Shown here in pieces: positions 12,430 to 26,300 of a DNA stretch of 64,000 nucleotides (the first letter of the stretch is position 1; each line of letters opens with the position of its first letter). The position numbers and the translations under genes are program-made. Origin of the DNA: Epiperipatus broadwayi (Eukaryota; Onychophora; Udeonychophora; Euonychophora; Peripatidae); the NCBI GenBank assembly GCA_028023455.1, contig JAQFVV010000012.1, forward strand, positions 12,595,864 to 12,659,863. Reading direction: 5' to 3'. The notes under the pieces were generated by a model that was not told the DNA's origin, did not search any database, and worked only from the letters and a program-made list of their open reading frames with translations.

Positions 12430-12900
12430 ATTTTTGCCAGTTAAAAAAAGAATCTGCAGATTGCAACATATAAAAAATTTGGTATAATAATTAATGCTAT
12501 TAAAATACATAAATTCTTAATCAGCCAGTTATGGGAAAAAATCCTCAGTAACATTTAGCTTGGATAGTTATCATCTTAAAAATGTAAAACAAATAAAATA
12601 TTTGGGATATTTTATAAATAGAAATATGGACTTAGATATTGAAGTGCAGTTAGAACCATACATTGTTGCTTTCAACAAGTTAAAAAATATTTTACCACAG
12701 GTATAGAATAACAACTGCAATCAAATTAGCTTTATATAGAGCTGTTGAATAAGTCTTCAATATCATATCAATTAAACATAAGGCATTTTAGAAAAGTTTA
12801 ACTTAAGAATGCAAACTGCAATGGCAAGATTATGAGAAGGACCAATATGCTTTTCAATTTGCTTTATGCAATATTGTAGAATTCATTGTTGTAACCTCAT
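12430..12900 (+). pseudogene. LINE reverse transcriptase C-terminal fragment
   Basis: With stops, the plus strand reads INAIKIHKFLISQLWEK, then VKQIKYLGYFINRNMDLDIE, AFNKLKNIL and MQTAMARL. The order (IN.KT.., then KYLG.., an acidic DIE helix, AFNKL) is the segment after the RT active site of RTE-like and related LINEs, where the last palm strands lead into the thumb. No active-site block is present, so this is a truncated, dead copy. The exact clade is uncertain. Confidence 0.6.
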
Positions 12901-13520
12901 TTTTGGTGAATTGGACATATGAAAAAATGAATAATACAATGCTCCTAAATAGTTGTTTTTGGAAAAATTTGAGCCTAGTTTTCTGAGAAAGATAGATTCC
13001 TTTTATGTTATAATATTTATTTCAGAGACATTTTAAAAAGGTACAATGTTGATTGTTTTCATTGGGAAGATATGGCAAAAAATAAAATATAAAGTGTCAT
13101 TTACTGAAAAAGTTAAAAGACAGTATTGAAAAATATCAAACAGAAAAATATGTTTTGACACATTATGTTTCACAGTTTGGTTTTAGTCATGCAAAACACA
13201 TATCTAATGTCTTTTTTTCTTTTTCTTTTGGGGCTGGAATGCCCATACTCATTTGCAAGTGGTTTCTAGTGATGATGGTGATTTTTTTAACTTTAATATT
13301 TTTTTCAGTACATTTACATCATTATAATCAGTTATTATGGAAGTATTAGGTTTTTTTCTTTATGATTCATGTTATATTCCTGTAATGTATTTTTTTTTAA
13401 TTTCAGTTGCTTAATAACGGAAATAAATAAATAATCATTTATTACAAAATAATTATTAAGTGAAAATTTTATTAACAACGAAACTTTATAGAAAAACTAA
13501 AAAAGCGAGAGGAAGAGAGA

Positions 13521-13626
13521 TTAAATAAAAGAGTTATAAAAGAATTGTTTTTAAATTCACCAACATTTTTTATTTAAAAAATGTTGGTGAATTTAAAAAC
13601 AATTCTTTTATAACTCTTTTATTTAA
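13521..13626. repeat. Perfect 50-bp-arm hairpin (MITE-like)
   Basis: Arms 13521-13570 and 13577-13626 are exact reverse complements around the 6-base loop TATTTA. The loop-proximal arm ends are ACCAACATTTTT and AAAAATGTTGGT. No transposase or related full element is nearby. It could be a short foldback/MITE element or an inverted duplication made by template switching. Confidence 0.9.
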
Positions 13627-14579
13627 AGTTTTAAAATCAATGACTATTATTTTAAATGCATGATTGCAAAACAGTTCAAGATTCATATGAAGCTTTTAAT
13701 TTTGATCAATACAGCTTTCTTTATATATATTTCCACTTTAAAATTTAATTATTTAATGAGCGAAAATTTTAATTATTGAATTTTTTTTTTGTTCTGTCTT
13801 TTTTTAAGTTTATTTAAAATTAAAAAGGTATATATTAAATTGTTGTATTTTTTTTTTTTAAAAAAAAAAATACACTATTGCATTTTTTTTACATTTTATT
13901 TGAAAATTAATCCTTATTCCCTCATTAATATATTTTAATTTTATTTTCTAAAAAACAAACATAGGCTAGCATTTTCATATGAATAAATGCTCTTGTTTAT
14001 TGGTTTCATAAAAAGAAAATTATTTGTTGTGCATAATCCTCGATTTAAACTGAAGAATATGTATGTTCACTATACCTTATTTTACTATTGTCAGATGATA
14101 ATGTTTTATATAATCTTAAAAAAAAAAAAAATTTGCAATTTTAACATATTTCTGATTTTTTAGATTTTAATTCAATAAAAATATCAAAAACAAATTTTTT
14201 TAATAAAAACTTAAATAAAATATTTTAATTTGTTTTTTAAAATAAGCACCACTTTCTAGTTTCTGATGTGTAATTTTACAATTTAATAAAGTAAAGTAGA
14301 AAACAATGTTTAGGAATAAAAATCACTTTTTTTTTTTTTTTTAAGATGATATAATTGCTGCTGTCTTTTTCTTTTTTAAAAAAATAAAAATATTGTATCG
14401 GTAATGAACGGGAAATGCTGAAGAAAAATTTCATTATCTAGAAATAATAATAATTAAAGATAATTATTGAAAAATCTAAAATAATATTAAAAAACATATC
14501 AAAATTGTAATATAAATATTCATAGTAATAAATTACAGTAACTTACTAATTCTAAACATACTGCCCAAAATTTTAATAA
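13627..14579. other. Intergenic AT-rich DNA with homopolymer runs
   Basis: Contains several long A and T runs, including T-run followed directly by A-run near 13848-13870 and runs near 14117 and 14328. No gene or transposon end is recognisable. Confidence 0.55.
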
Positions 14580-15090
14580 AGATAGAAATATTAGAAATGT
14601 AATTAATCATAGAATTAAACTTAAATTAAATGCTATTGGTAAAAATAATTTAATATTAAAAGAAAAAATGTCTACAATCTTGAAAACAATGTTTATAATA
14701 AATATTAATAATGACTATTTGTGGATCTAAGACATTAATTTTAATAAATAATAATATAGAGGGTTTGAAATATATAATAAAGTATAAAAAGAGGCACAAT
14801 GAGATTAACATGGAAGAACTGAAAGCAAAATGTTATGGCTGAGAAAATAAACAATTATCATTGATATCACTGAAAAAATAGATGGTTGAAATAAAACTAA
14901 TTAGATATATTGCTTCAAAAGATGGAAATATATACATGACTAATGAATTCCAAGAAAATAATAAAAGAGAGACAAATATAAGATAGAAGGAGAAAGGAAC
15001 AAAAATTTTGGAATGATGTAAAAAAAAAAGCCCTGCAACAAAGAAACTAGTTTAAATCTAGATGAATCATTTTGACATGAATTAATAATA
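14580..15090 (+). pseudogene. RTE-type LINE fragment (RT thumb and C-terminal region)
   Basis: Translation with stops gives NHRIKLKLNAIGKNNLILK, then GSKTLILINNNIEGLK, and RYIASKDGN followed by REKGTKILE. These match in order the C-terminal blocks of RTE retrotransposons (R-I-x-x-x-W-x-A-F, Y-G-S-E-T-W-x-L, G-H-x-A-R-R-x-D-x-R). The same order is clearer at 29430-30020 in this window. It is old and lacks the catalytic half. Confidence 0.55.
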
Positions 15091-15544
15091 AATATTGATG
15101 ATTTAGATTTTAATTTACATTTTTCTGTACTTATCAAATGATGACATATTAATTATACAATCCCATAATTATTTTTTATCTTATCATCTTCAATTATTTA
15201 TATTAGTATTTAGCTTATTCCTTATATACCTCTCATGTTATCATTCATCTATAATGTACTAACTCCAATGGTGAGATTGCATTTGTGCAGCCACATTCAT
15301 TCTTTAATTATATGAAAGACAATTATGACTGTAGATTATTTCTTTTTTTTCTACATGCAAGAATGTGTGAAAATGTACATATAACTTTTTATTTTCCTTT
15401 CTTTTGTTTTTTACCATTGTTGGAGTTAGAATCATTACTCTGGACCTGAGTCTGAATTCATAATCATAGAAGGTTATGCATATATACATATAATGCTGTT
15501 CAAAAATAATTTCAAGTATTCACTTTTTAGTGCTTCTGATGAGA

Positions 15545-15860
15545 ATGTGAAACATATCATCATTATCCTTTTGAATCATTATTGATCCATTGAAAGATGA
15601 ATCTCTCCATGTTCAATTCATCTTTTTAAGCTCTCTTTTCCATATCACTCAGAACACTTTCTTATTTCATTAATCCATCACACAAACGGTCTCTTTTTAG
15701 GTTTTTTACAATCTTTTGTAATACAGTTCACATCTATTATAATTTCTTCTAGCAATATATCCAGCCCAACTCCACTTCAGCCTCTTAATTTTTTCAATGA
15801 TGTCAATAACACCTGTCTGTTCTCTAACCCACTAATTGTACTGCAATATACAAAGAATAA
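15545..15860 (-). pseudogene. RTE-type LINE 3' fragment
   Basis: The minus strand reads LLTSLKKLRG, GLDILLEEIIID, then KKPKKRPFV and WINEIRKCSE. This is the TDIIERI..LKW..AGHIARR..NR..GRPKKRW.DEIRK arrangement at the end of RTE reverse transcriptases. It ends near AATGATTCAAAAGGATAATG, close to the 3' end sequence of the RTE copy at 29990 (AATGATTCAAAATGATGATG). It is 5'-truncated, as LINE insertions usually are. Confidence 0.65.
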
Positions 15861-17433
15861 AAACTTACTTTAAGATAATGAGTATATTTATTTAGATACA
15901 GCTAGTGAAATGTCTCATTCTTAATTTAAAGGTAAGGCTAAATTAATTAATCTGCTCAGGGTTTTTAACTAATCTAATTAAATTATTTATTTAATGAAAT
16001 ATAAAACTAAAATTTAGGATTAGATTATCCAAAATATGATTAAGGTATCAAGGGAATTTATTGTACTTCTCCATACTTTATTGAATTCTGTATCTCAAGT
16101 AAAAATGGAAATAATAATTAACCCTGCAAATGAATTCAAATAAATTAATTTAACAAAATGGAAGTATGACCTCTTTTATTTTGATAATGTTTAAAAGATA
16201 ATGATTTCAGTAATGACAGAAAATAGAATTAATAACAATTATGTAAAGCAAAACAACAAAATAATAATGAGCAAAAAACATTTCTCATATCAAAAGTTCT
16301 CTGCAAAATAATTACAAATATTATTATTTGTTCTTTTTAAATAGTTTAACATTGGGTTATGATTATGTGTATGATCAATAAAATATTGCACATATGAAAT
16401 ACTCTATTAAAGAGCATTATGCCCTATTCATTCAATACCTACCATTAATTACAGGTGGAGAGGAATGTTTCACAATGTCATTATTTTTGTGCAGTAATAA
16501 TTAGTCCACAAGCAATCTCACTTTTAAAATTGATTTAGTGCCTCAATCCTTTTAAAACAAGCAAAATGCTTATCTAGTAATTATATCAATGCTATACAAG
16601 TACATACCTTCTATAATGTCTAGTTTATATTGTGTGTTAAATTTTAATTTTTAGTTAGAAAAAAACATCAACTACCAAATAAAGTTTAAAATTATTAATA
16701 CGACAGAGTGCTTTGTTGCATGGTATGGTAACATATAAACTTTAGTGCAAACAATGAAATTAAATAATCCCTGGTGATTTACTTATCTACTTGGGATATT
16801 TATGACAAAATAATGCGAGGCTGAGAACAAAAATAAGTAAAACATTAAGCTAAACTTAATAGGTTTATAGGATTTATAATTTAATTTAACTTAATGCAAC
16901 CTCTCTTCAATATAAAATATAACAATAGACATTATATTTACTGTCACATCTCACTACTAATATAAGGTTTATCCACACCTTTCTATATATCAGCATTATC
17001 TTGAAAACTTTATTAATATTATAATTACAAAAATAATATCTATAAAGAAAATAATTCCATAGAATAAAATTCAGAATACAATCATTTTTAACAAGTAATC
17101 CCTGAATTTCATATACAGTTCAAAAGCATTATATTTGGGCATATCACACTTTTGAGGCAGCAGCTTTTACTGGCAATAATTTTAATAATACACATTCAAC
17201 ATTAAATCTACATCATGGAATAATCCACATGCAAAATAAGATTCAAAGCATAGATTAATAGAATGATTTTTTCCAAAGATTTGCAGAAAATTACAATTAT
17301 TAATTCCATTCTGGCTTCCATGGTTATAACAATCCATTTAAAAAATTTTCATTTAACACTTTATAATATCTTTGTTATATTCATTACCATAGCATCTTTA
17401 ATTATAAATGACTTTGAATTACATAATTATTTT
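15861..17433. other. Intergenic AT-rich DNA, nothing recognised
   Basis: No motif-bearing frame, tandem array or transposon end was found on either strand. Confidence 0.5.
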
Positions 17434-17638
17434 AATAAACTAAAGATTAGCCTTTCAAGCTTTCATATCCAGTACTTAAGATTTACCCATGCATAAGCAT
17501 TTGGGTTGAATAAGTGGATTCATTTATTCATTCGCAAAGACTTTATCTTGTGTTGGAAATGAAAGTATTCATTTATTATTATTAACATTCATAAAAAGCG
17601 CATGTACGTTAGCTTGAAAGGCTAATCTTTAGTTTATT
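17434..17638. repeat. Perfect 28-bp inverted repeat at the duplication boundary
   Basis: A 28-bp block at 17434-17461 (core TAAAGATTAGCCTTTCAAG) is exactly reverse-complemented at 17611-17638, with 149 bp between. It overlaps the left edge of copy A of the 5.8-kb tandem duplication. It may be a MITE-like end or a scar of an inversion. Confidence 0.8.
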
Positions 17639-20600
17639 ACAATTTATAAACATAGCACTATTTAAATAAATGCCTCATTTACATATAATTATTTTAAGAA
17701 ATATTAATTTGAAAATGTTTTTTTTAAAATTCGCATTGCTTTAAAGCAAGGTTATTTTGCAGTTTGTTTCATTTTTATTAAATGAAACACTTTCAATTGC
17801 AGATATTAAAACGTGTTATAAAAATAAAAATATATAAATGACTTATATGATGCTGCACATACCTTAATAAAACATTTAATCTATTCAACTTACATTACTC
17901 AGACACATTTATTTGTGCTATTATCTTAATAAATATTGGTTATTGCTCATAGTAACAGCATGTCTATTTGACATTAGAGTAAAGAAATATATTTTTGTTC
18001 ACTCCATTGAATTTAAAATAATTGACTTTTATTGTTTTTATAAAACTTATTATATGCTATGAATTATTTTCTAATTATAATATTCAAAAAATAATAACTG
18101 AGACGTGAATATTTTTGAATTATTATCCTCAGTCATTCAGTGCTTATTATAAAAGTATATTCCATTCTCTCTCTCTCTCTCGTTGTTATTATTTTAAAAA
18201 TTTGCTCTACCATAAATATATATTTTGAGAAAAAATTGCTCATACTATTTATCATTAATAAAAGTGCTTTCAAGGACAGAAAAGTCAAATAACATATTAA
18301 AATATGAAATAAGTATTATTATTATTATTGCTTTTATTCATGGAATATTTGCATCTAATTGAATGGCCATATATATATTCCAGCTAGCATTTATAAATAT
18401 TATGTGCTTAATTTTAATGTGTAAAGTACTGTTCTTAAAACTTAGTTATGCTATTTTTAATGCCTTCAAAACTTTATTTCCTTATTGAATGTACCCAGTT
18501 AAATGATTAGAACCAAGATAAAGGACTTTATTTTATTTTATAATTGGTAAAAGAGTTTAGTTTTAATTTTTTGTTAATATTCATGACTTGCTTAAAATGT
18601 TCAATTTTGTTTGGTATAATTTTATATGGTATTGAAAAATAATATTGTCAACATTCTTAGAATTTTATTGTGTGATAAAATAATATTTAAACACTATTGT
18701 GTGTGCCTTTTTTTACAAAGTTATTTATTTTTGAATGTATATACTTATGCTGAATGAAATAGAAACAGATGTATATATTTTATTGCTTGCTTTATGTCTA
18801 ATTTTATTAATATTTTTTAGCATTAATTATTCATTTATCAATTTTTACATATCAATAAGTTGTTGTACTTATTTTAGAGATATTTATATTAATCTCTCTC
18901 TTGATTTAAAAAATGTTGTTTTGCCAATGTATTATATGGAGATCATAGTTTATGTTCTCTCACATAAATTATTATATTTTTCTATTGAATGACATTGCTC
19001 TTTATCATATATTTATGCAAATCCTATTTATCATTATTATTGTTTCTTGATGGTTCATTCTTATTGTTTATATGACTAGAGATCAAGTCCTAGTTTATTT
19101 ACTCCCTTCAAATATAGGTGCCTTTCCTTTTTTGAGTTCATGCTATCAATTTTATTTATCCTTTACATTGTCATTCCAAATATTGATTTTGTTAATAGTC
19201 TATTTTGTATAAAACCATGTGACAGGTTTTTCATATGTATTGAGAAACACTACCTTTTATCTCTTATTGTGTAGATCTTGTAGTTGTGCTTTGCCAGCAC
19301 ATCAAGGTTTAAATCTGATAAATATTTAATATTTAAAATTTTTAAATTGTATATTACATTAATAAATAAAAGACATCTTTTCCAGCATCCATCTCATCAC
19401 TAATTTGATAAGTTTATGGTTTATACAAGTTATAAATTACATTCATAAGGGATACTATAATAGTGAAACTGTTATGTATAAGTGTGAGAATTAAGTCAAA
19501 AATCAAATTTATAGAATGTTTTTTTAACTAGCCATATTATTTAGTTATTTAACTATTTTTTTTTTTTTTTTGTATAATAAGATTTTAAATTATAGTTGTC
19601 TGATATTTTCAAATTTTGTTTAAAGTGTCTGAAAAAATTTTTCTCTGATGTCAGTGTAAAATAACAGATTTGTTATTTGTTATATGTTTAATGTTAGAGT
19701 AAATATTATTTTATTGTAAATTAAATTTTCTTAGTTTTTTCATCATAATCCACCCTCTTTCATAAATCAGAATATTATAAAGCTTATTATAAATTATTTT
19801 TAATTTTGCATTGAAAGTACATAGATATTGAAAATTTGACATCAGTGTCACTGTATTAAAATTATATTTAAGATCTTAAGAGAACATCTAAGAAAATGAT
19901 AATTTTATTTTTAAAAATGTAATTGTTTATTCATTATTCAAGATCGCTTTAGTCCATTTTGTTTATATGTGAAATATCACTGTACTTGTTTTGAGATTAC
20001 TTTGTTATATTTATAAAAGTATTTTTTTGAATCATCATAAATTTAAGAAATGGAATTGCTTTATTCAAATTCAGAAAATATTTAAGTAGGTTTATTATTG
20101 TGATATATGAAGTGGTCATAAAATCCCTTATTCACTCGTTATATCTGAATACCTTCCTAGTAGATTATTTTATTCTAAAGTAAAAATTGATTATGTTTAT
20201 TTAATATTTTAATGTTATCATTTTTATTGTAATTTTGGGAGACATTATTTTAGGGGTAAAAGTATCTCCCACTGGTTTGTTACTAGGACCTCATTCTTTT
20301 AATAAACCCCAAATAATTAGAAGGGAAGGATACATTTTATCATTATTAAATATTAGTTTTATGAACTCTGAGATACACATTTATTTTACATTTTATTTGA
20401 GAAGAAATTATTTTAAAAGTTTAAATTAATGTGGCAAAGATATAAAAAAACATGATCCTCTTTTCTAAAACAATATTAAATCTGATCAGGCAATGACATG
20501 CTTATTATGGTTGTAAAAGATTGTGTGGAAAATGTATTGTAAATAAAAAAACCTAAAGTAACTTAATCTTTTAATGATACGTGCTTCCAATATAAAAAGC

Positions 20601-23320
20601 CCTTACATTTATAAAAGTGATCATAAGAATTCTCCTTCTCTTAAGTTATTATTGTTGCTTTAATCTTAATAATGATTATTATAATTATTTACCTTTGTGC
20701 CTTTGGTATTGTGGAAAATGACATTTGGAACCCTCTGAGCTTAGCTATTATTTGCATCATTTTAGTTTAGAAATTGTTATCATATTTCTAGGTTACAATT
20801 AGGATTTGTGAGGTGCCTTGTCAATTACATTATGAAATAATATTTTTGATAAAATGTATAAATTTGAATTATTATATATATTTTTTAAAATTATTAATCT
20901 GTTAATTTATTAAATAAGTGTTTATAAATATATTCTATAGTTAAATGCTTGTATTCTTCTAGCTATTTGTTTTATGAATTGGAAGAGAGAATAATCAGAT
21001 TTTATTACAGCTTAGTGTTATAGAGATATATTGAAATATCTCAGTAAAATTATTTTAAAATAAAATATGCTGTTATATTTATTTTCTTTGTTCACAGTTA
21101 CAGTTTCTAGAATTTTATGGTCTTGTCATTAGATATATGAATGTAGGAGTTTATGTTTGCATTTTAACATCCAGATGATAACTGTAGATGGCACAAATAT
21201 ATCACTATTAAAGTCCACTATTACATTTTTATTGTTAAGTAAAAATTTATTTTATATTTTGCCAGTACATGAATGGTTCTATATGGCCAAAGTATGGTTG
21301 ATGATCAACATGTATTAGTATTCCAGCAATATTTTTTATTATGAGTGTTATATTATGTCCCTCCAAGTAATTGTTTAAAAAAACTGCCATAGGTTTGCCA
21401 ATGGCTAAATAAGTAGCATGTCATAATGTAACTATTTTAGATCCAGTTGCAAGGATAACTGTTGATTTCAAGATTAATTGTTGAATTTATTATTGTTGAA
21501 AGATTAGATTATCATCCTATATAATTCTGGTTATGTTGTTTATACTTATTATTAATATAACTATACTATTATTTATTGCTGATCTGCTGGATCATGTTTT
21601 ACATTTTTTTCATTGCATTTGATGCTTCAGTGGAGATGATGATGATTTCCCATTTCCGAATAGTCACCACAACCCTCCATACCATTAGAAATAGTGACCA
21701 AACATTGAGCCTGATGATGATCAAATTCAGAAGGTCATTGTTCTAAATGACTATGTAAGAATATAATGATGGCTAAAAAGAAAACTAGATTTTTATGCAA
21801 ATTTAATTTTATATTATGTATTATAATAAAATATGTGATGAGATGATGATTAATTTAGAATTTGATCATAAATTATAAAAGTAGTGATATTGATATATAT
21901 TTGGAAAATTCATATTTAAAGTTAAACAGTAAATCAATATGATTTTTGGAGATTAGATTGAGCTTTTGACAAATAGGATTTGTTTATCTGTGCTTTCAGT
22001 GCTGATTATGGATAGAGGTTTTGTCATTAAATTTAAGATATAGAGTTCTTGTGCAATTACAGGGACTGTTGTATCTCAACACTATCGAACCCACTTTCAA
22101 GTTTTTTCTCAGTTGTTTATCATGGTCAGTTAACTTAGTATTGCTATAAATCACAGCCACTAATATTGTACAGAGCAAGGCTTAGTCTTTTATTCATCAG
22201 ACCCTAAGACTCAAAGGAGCAGGGCTTTACAAAGATTTTTGCATTATTGTATTTGCTTTGGGATGTAGGTATCATGTAGTGTTTAATTTGAGATAGATCT
22301 TTTTATATTCAGGCTACCTTGTAATTTTATATTCCAGTGACTGGATTCTCTATCCATTCCAGGATTGTGGGTAACTATACATACTTTTTTGTCAGATGCT
22401 GGCCAGATCTCTGGAAATTTTTTTTGATGAAATAATTTATGAAAACTTGTTTGATATATGCATATGTACTTAAAAAATCAAACTACATAACAATAAAAAT
22501 AATAGTGAATAAAAAATCAATCACACACATACATAAGCATGATATATTTGGAAAATAAAGAAAGGGAATAAATTAAAATATATAAGTAAAGTCAGGTATT
22601 AAAATGGACAGGTTTAAAAAAAATACAGATTTGGGTAATAATGATAATGGTAGTAGTAGGTAAGATGAAAAGTTGCATAAAAGAGAAGTTAATGTAAATT
22701 TTTTCATAAGATAATTTTAAAACAGTTCATATTTATATTTGCTGTGTGTAAAATTAATTTAACACAGTTTTCTAGAAGTTTAAAAGTAATAAAATATGCA
22801 CTTAAATGCTGACAAAAGCATAACTGAAATAATGAAGGAAGAGTATGATCAAGAAAAGAATCAATAACTGGGTGAAGATCAGAAAATATAGGTGATTTTA
22901 TTGCAAATGCTGCTTACAAAAATGGAAGACCTTTTAAAAAGAAGAAAATAATAATAAGAAAATGAGAAAGCACATAAAACATGAGTATGAAAATTAAATA
23001 AAATGAATCTGACAACAATAGAAAGATTGCAAACAAAAGAGTGGAATATAATCAACAAAATGATTAAAGGACTAAGACAATTGGAAAAAATACTGAAAAT
23101 GAACAAAAGTGTATGGCGATAATAAATCAAAAGATTGGAGAAGGGAAAGAAGGAAATGACACAAGTATTAGACAAAGTGGATATTCAAGAGATATACCGA
23201 ATAGATGTCAAAGTGACCTATAGTCCATTTCTTTAATGTCACATATTTCCAATTTAACATATTGACTGTTGGTTCTCTGTTGTGGATAGCTAAAATCTGT
23301 TAGATATGTTTCAGTTGAAT
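17540..23320. repeat. Copy A of a diverged ~5.8-kb tandem segmental duplication
   Basis: Copy A is collinear with 23340-29415. Matching anchors include GAAAGTATTCATTTAT at 17561 (23360 in B), TTTTTGAATGTAT near 18728 (24478), ATTATAAATTATTTTTAA near 19786 (25604) and GCAAATGCTGCTTACAAAAA at 22902 (28991). Between about 17690 and 18690 I could not see the match, so that part has diverged or been replaced. No LTRs, terminal inverted repeats or transposase are seen. The unit ends in a decayed coiled-coil frame (22830-23220). Its identity is unknown; it might be a large retroelement fragment or host intergenic DNA. Confidence 0.8.
22830..23220 (+). pseudogene. Decayed coiled-coil reading frame, copy A
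   Basis: One frame stays readable across about 120 codons despite clustered stops: LLQMLLTKMEDLLK, TTIERLQTKEWNIINKM, LRQLEKILKMN and then DKVDIQEIYRIDVK. Charged residues and leucines in near-heptad spacing suggest a coiled coil. The same frame, with different stops, is present in copy B. ORF1 proteins of LINEs often have such a coiled coil, and RTE sequence follows copy B, so a LINE ORF1 is my guess. No diagnostic domain is visible. Confidence 0.4.
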
Positions 23321-26300
23321 CCTATCTTTTCACAAAGATTTTATCTTTGTTTAAAAAGTGAGAGTATTCATTTATATAGGTAAATCCACAAAGCGCATGT
23401 GCATTAGCTTTTTGGCTTATTAATATTACAGTTTATAAAAACATCACACTATATAAAATAAATATCTTATTTACATATAAGTTATAGCAGTTTTTTTGTA
23501 TTGACAAGAGAGATATTAAGAAGATAATAGTGGAAATGCTTAAGCAACAAACCAATAAAAGATAAAGTAGAGGAAATTTTGTCTCTTCCAATTTTTAGTA
23601 TAAGGGATTTCCAAAAATGAAAAGTAAAACTAGTATAAAAAATAGGGCTGTTGAAAAAAAAACATAATCCCTGAGTAGCAAACCTGAATGTAAAGAAAGA
23701 TTAATAGTAGTTTAGAAAGTAGGAACAATCAAATAGATTATTACCACCCTAACACAGATTGATTGAAATAAAAATTACCAATTATATGTGGATTAGAATA
23801 TTTATCTGATATCTATATACCCTTTGACAGCACTAATAATAAGGTAAAGAATATATAGTCAAAATAATGAGAAATGAAATGTGGATCCCCATTTAATTGT
23901 CTCACCATTTTACAGGTAGAATATTGTAATTGTGTAGGCACTGGACAACTCTGAGTATACAAATATTACAAGCTTCTTATATTTAGAATTATTTAATTAA
24001 TGGGGAAATAATATTCAGTTTTTCCATATATGTTTTATAATAGTAATAATTGATTTATTTAAATATTTTCTTTTTTCCAAATCAAGATATAAAAATCTTA
24101 GATAATTTTCTTCAAATAATTCTCAAACATTCAGTTTTTAATGATAATATGATTACTTTAATATGCAGTATAAATGTTTGTAAATGAGAGAGAGAGAGAG
24201 AAAGAAGTCTGAAATATGATAATTTCTTTTGTTCCTTCTCTTCAATAATTTTATTTGCAAATTGTAATTTTAACTTTGAAAATGTATTAAGACAAAAAAT
24301 ATGTCTATTCAGTAAATTATTTCATATTTAATTCTAATTTTTAAGAGAGATGAATAAATAAAGTTATTAAATTCTGTTATTTTTGTTCTTTTCTTTTTAT
24401 CTCTTTAATACAATAGGCAATGTTTATCAGATCTCTGTAATTAATTTGATTATGTGTGTTCTTATAAAGATAATTATTTTTGAATGTATGTTTATGCTGA
24501 GTGAAGTAGAAGTTGATGTATATATATTATTGTTTGTTTTATGCCTAATTTTATTAAGCTATATTTGAATTAATTATTTACTTACTGGTTTTATACATCA
24601 GTCACATGCCACATTTATTTAAAAGATAGAAGCATAAATCTCTCTTGATTTAAAGGTTTTTATCTTACCAGTGTATTTTATGAAGATTGTAGCTTAGGCT
24701 CTCTTCTTTAGATTATATTTTTTCACTGAATTATATTGCTTTTTATTATATATTTAAGCATGTAAATCTTTACTTAAGGTGAATCCTATTTTTTATTATT
24801 TTTCTCAGATGGTTTATTCTCCTTGTTTATATGACTAGAGATTAAATCCTAGTTCATTTATTGCCCTTAAATATGGGTGCCATGTTTTGACTTTATGCCA
24901 TCAATTTTACTTTGCCTTTCATTTATCATCCCAAATGTCGATTTTGTTTGTAGGGTATTTTGTACAAATACATGTGTTATATATTATCATGACTTTATGC
25001 TGGCAATTTATAGGTTTTTCATAGGTATTAAGGAATGGCTCTTTTACCTAGTATTGCATTCTTAGTATATCTCAGTGTAGGTTATTTTGTTTCTTGTATA
25101 GGTCTTGTATCTGTGCTTTACCAGCATCTCAAAATGTAAATCTAATAAATATTTAATATTTAACATTTTTAAATTCTATATGGCATTAAAAATAATATCC
25201 ATTTTTTCAGCATTCATCTCACCACTGGTAAATTTTTGGCTTATGAAATATAGTATATACATTCATAAAATACACTATAATAGTGAAACTATTGTATATT
25301 AGTGTCACAACATAATCAAATATCAAAATTATAGAATGTTTTATTAACCAGCCATATTATTTACTTATTTATCTATTTTTTTATATATATCTAATAAGAT
25401 TGTAAACTACAATGATCTGACATTTTCAACTCTTGTTTAAAGTGTCTGGAGAAATTTTTGTTTGATGACAGTGTAAAATAACAGAGCTGTTATTTGTTAT
25501 ATGTTTAATGTTAAAGTAAATAATATTTTATTGTTAATTAAATTTTCTTAATTTTTTCATAATCATTCGCACACTTCCAGAAATCTGAATATCATAAAGC
25601 TTATTATAAATTATCTTTAACTGTATGCCTTGAGAGTACATTAATATTGAAGATTTTACTTAAAAGTCATTTTATTAAAGTTATATTTAAGATGTTAAGA
25701 GAACATATAATAATTGATAATTTTATTTAATTGAATAATTATTTATTTATTATTCATCACTTTAATTCATTTTGTTTATTTATTAAAGATTTCTGCACTT
25801 GTTTTGAGATTATATTGTTCTATTTATAAGACTGTTTTATTGATTCATCATACATTTAAGGAATGGTAGTGCTTTTTTCAAATTCAGAATTTTTTTTAAG
25901 TAGGATTATTAGTGTGATAAATAAATTGGCTCTAAAGAACCTTATCCACTCATTATATCTGATTGACTTTCTAGTAGATTATTTTATTCTAAATTAAGAG
26001 TTTATTACGTTTATTTAAAATTTTAATGTTACTATTATTATTATAATTTTGGAAGATATTTTCTTAGAAGTAAGAGTATGTTTCACTGTCTTTTGGTAGC
26101 ATCTCATTTTGTGGTTAATAATTCTAAATAAATAGGAAAATAATAAATTTTATCATTATTAAGTATTAGTCTTACAATCTCTGAAACATCCATTTATTTT
26201 AAATACAAACTTATTAAAGAAATTATTTTACTTGAAAAGAAATTATTCTAAAAGTAGAAATTAATGTGACAAAGACATAAGAAAACATGCTCCTATTTTA

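Noticed and set aside
17263-25302. Several 60-85 codon hydrophobic frames (17263, 18735, 24383, 25105 and others)
   Set aside because: They are AT-rich chance frames rich in Ile, Phe, Leu and Tyr; those in copy A are not kept open at the same place in copy B.
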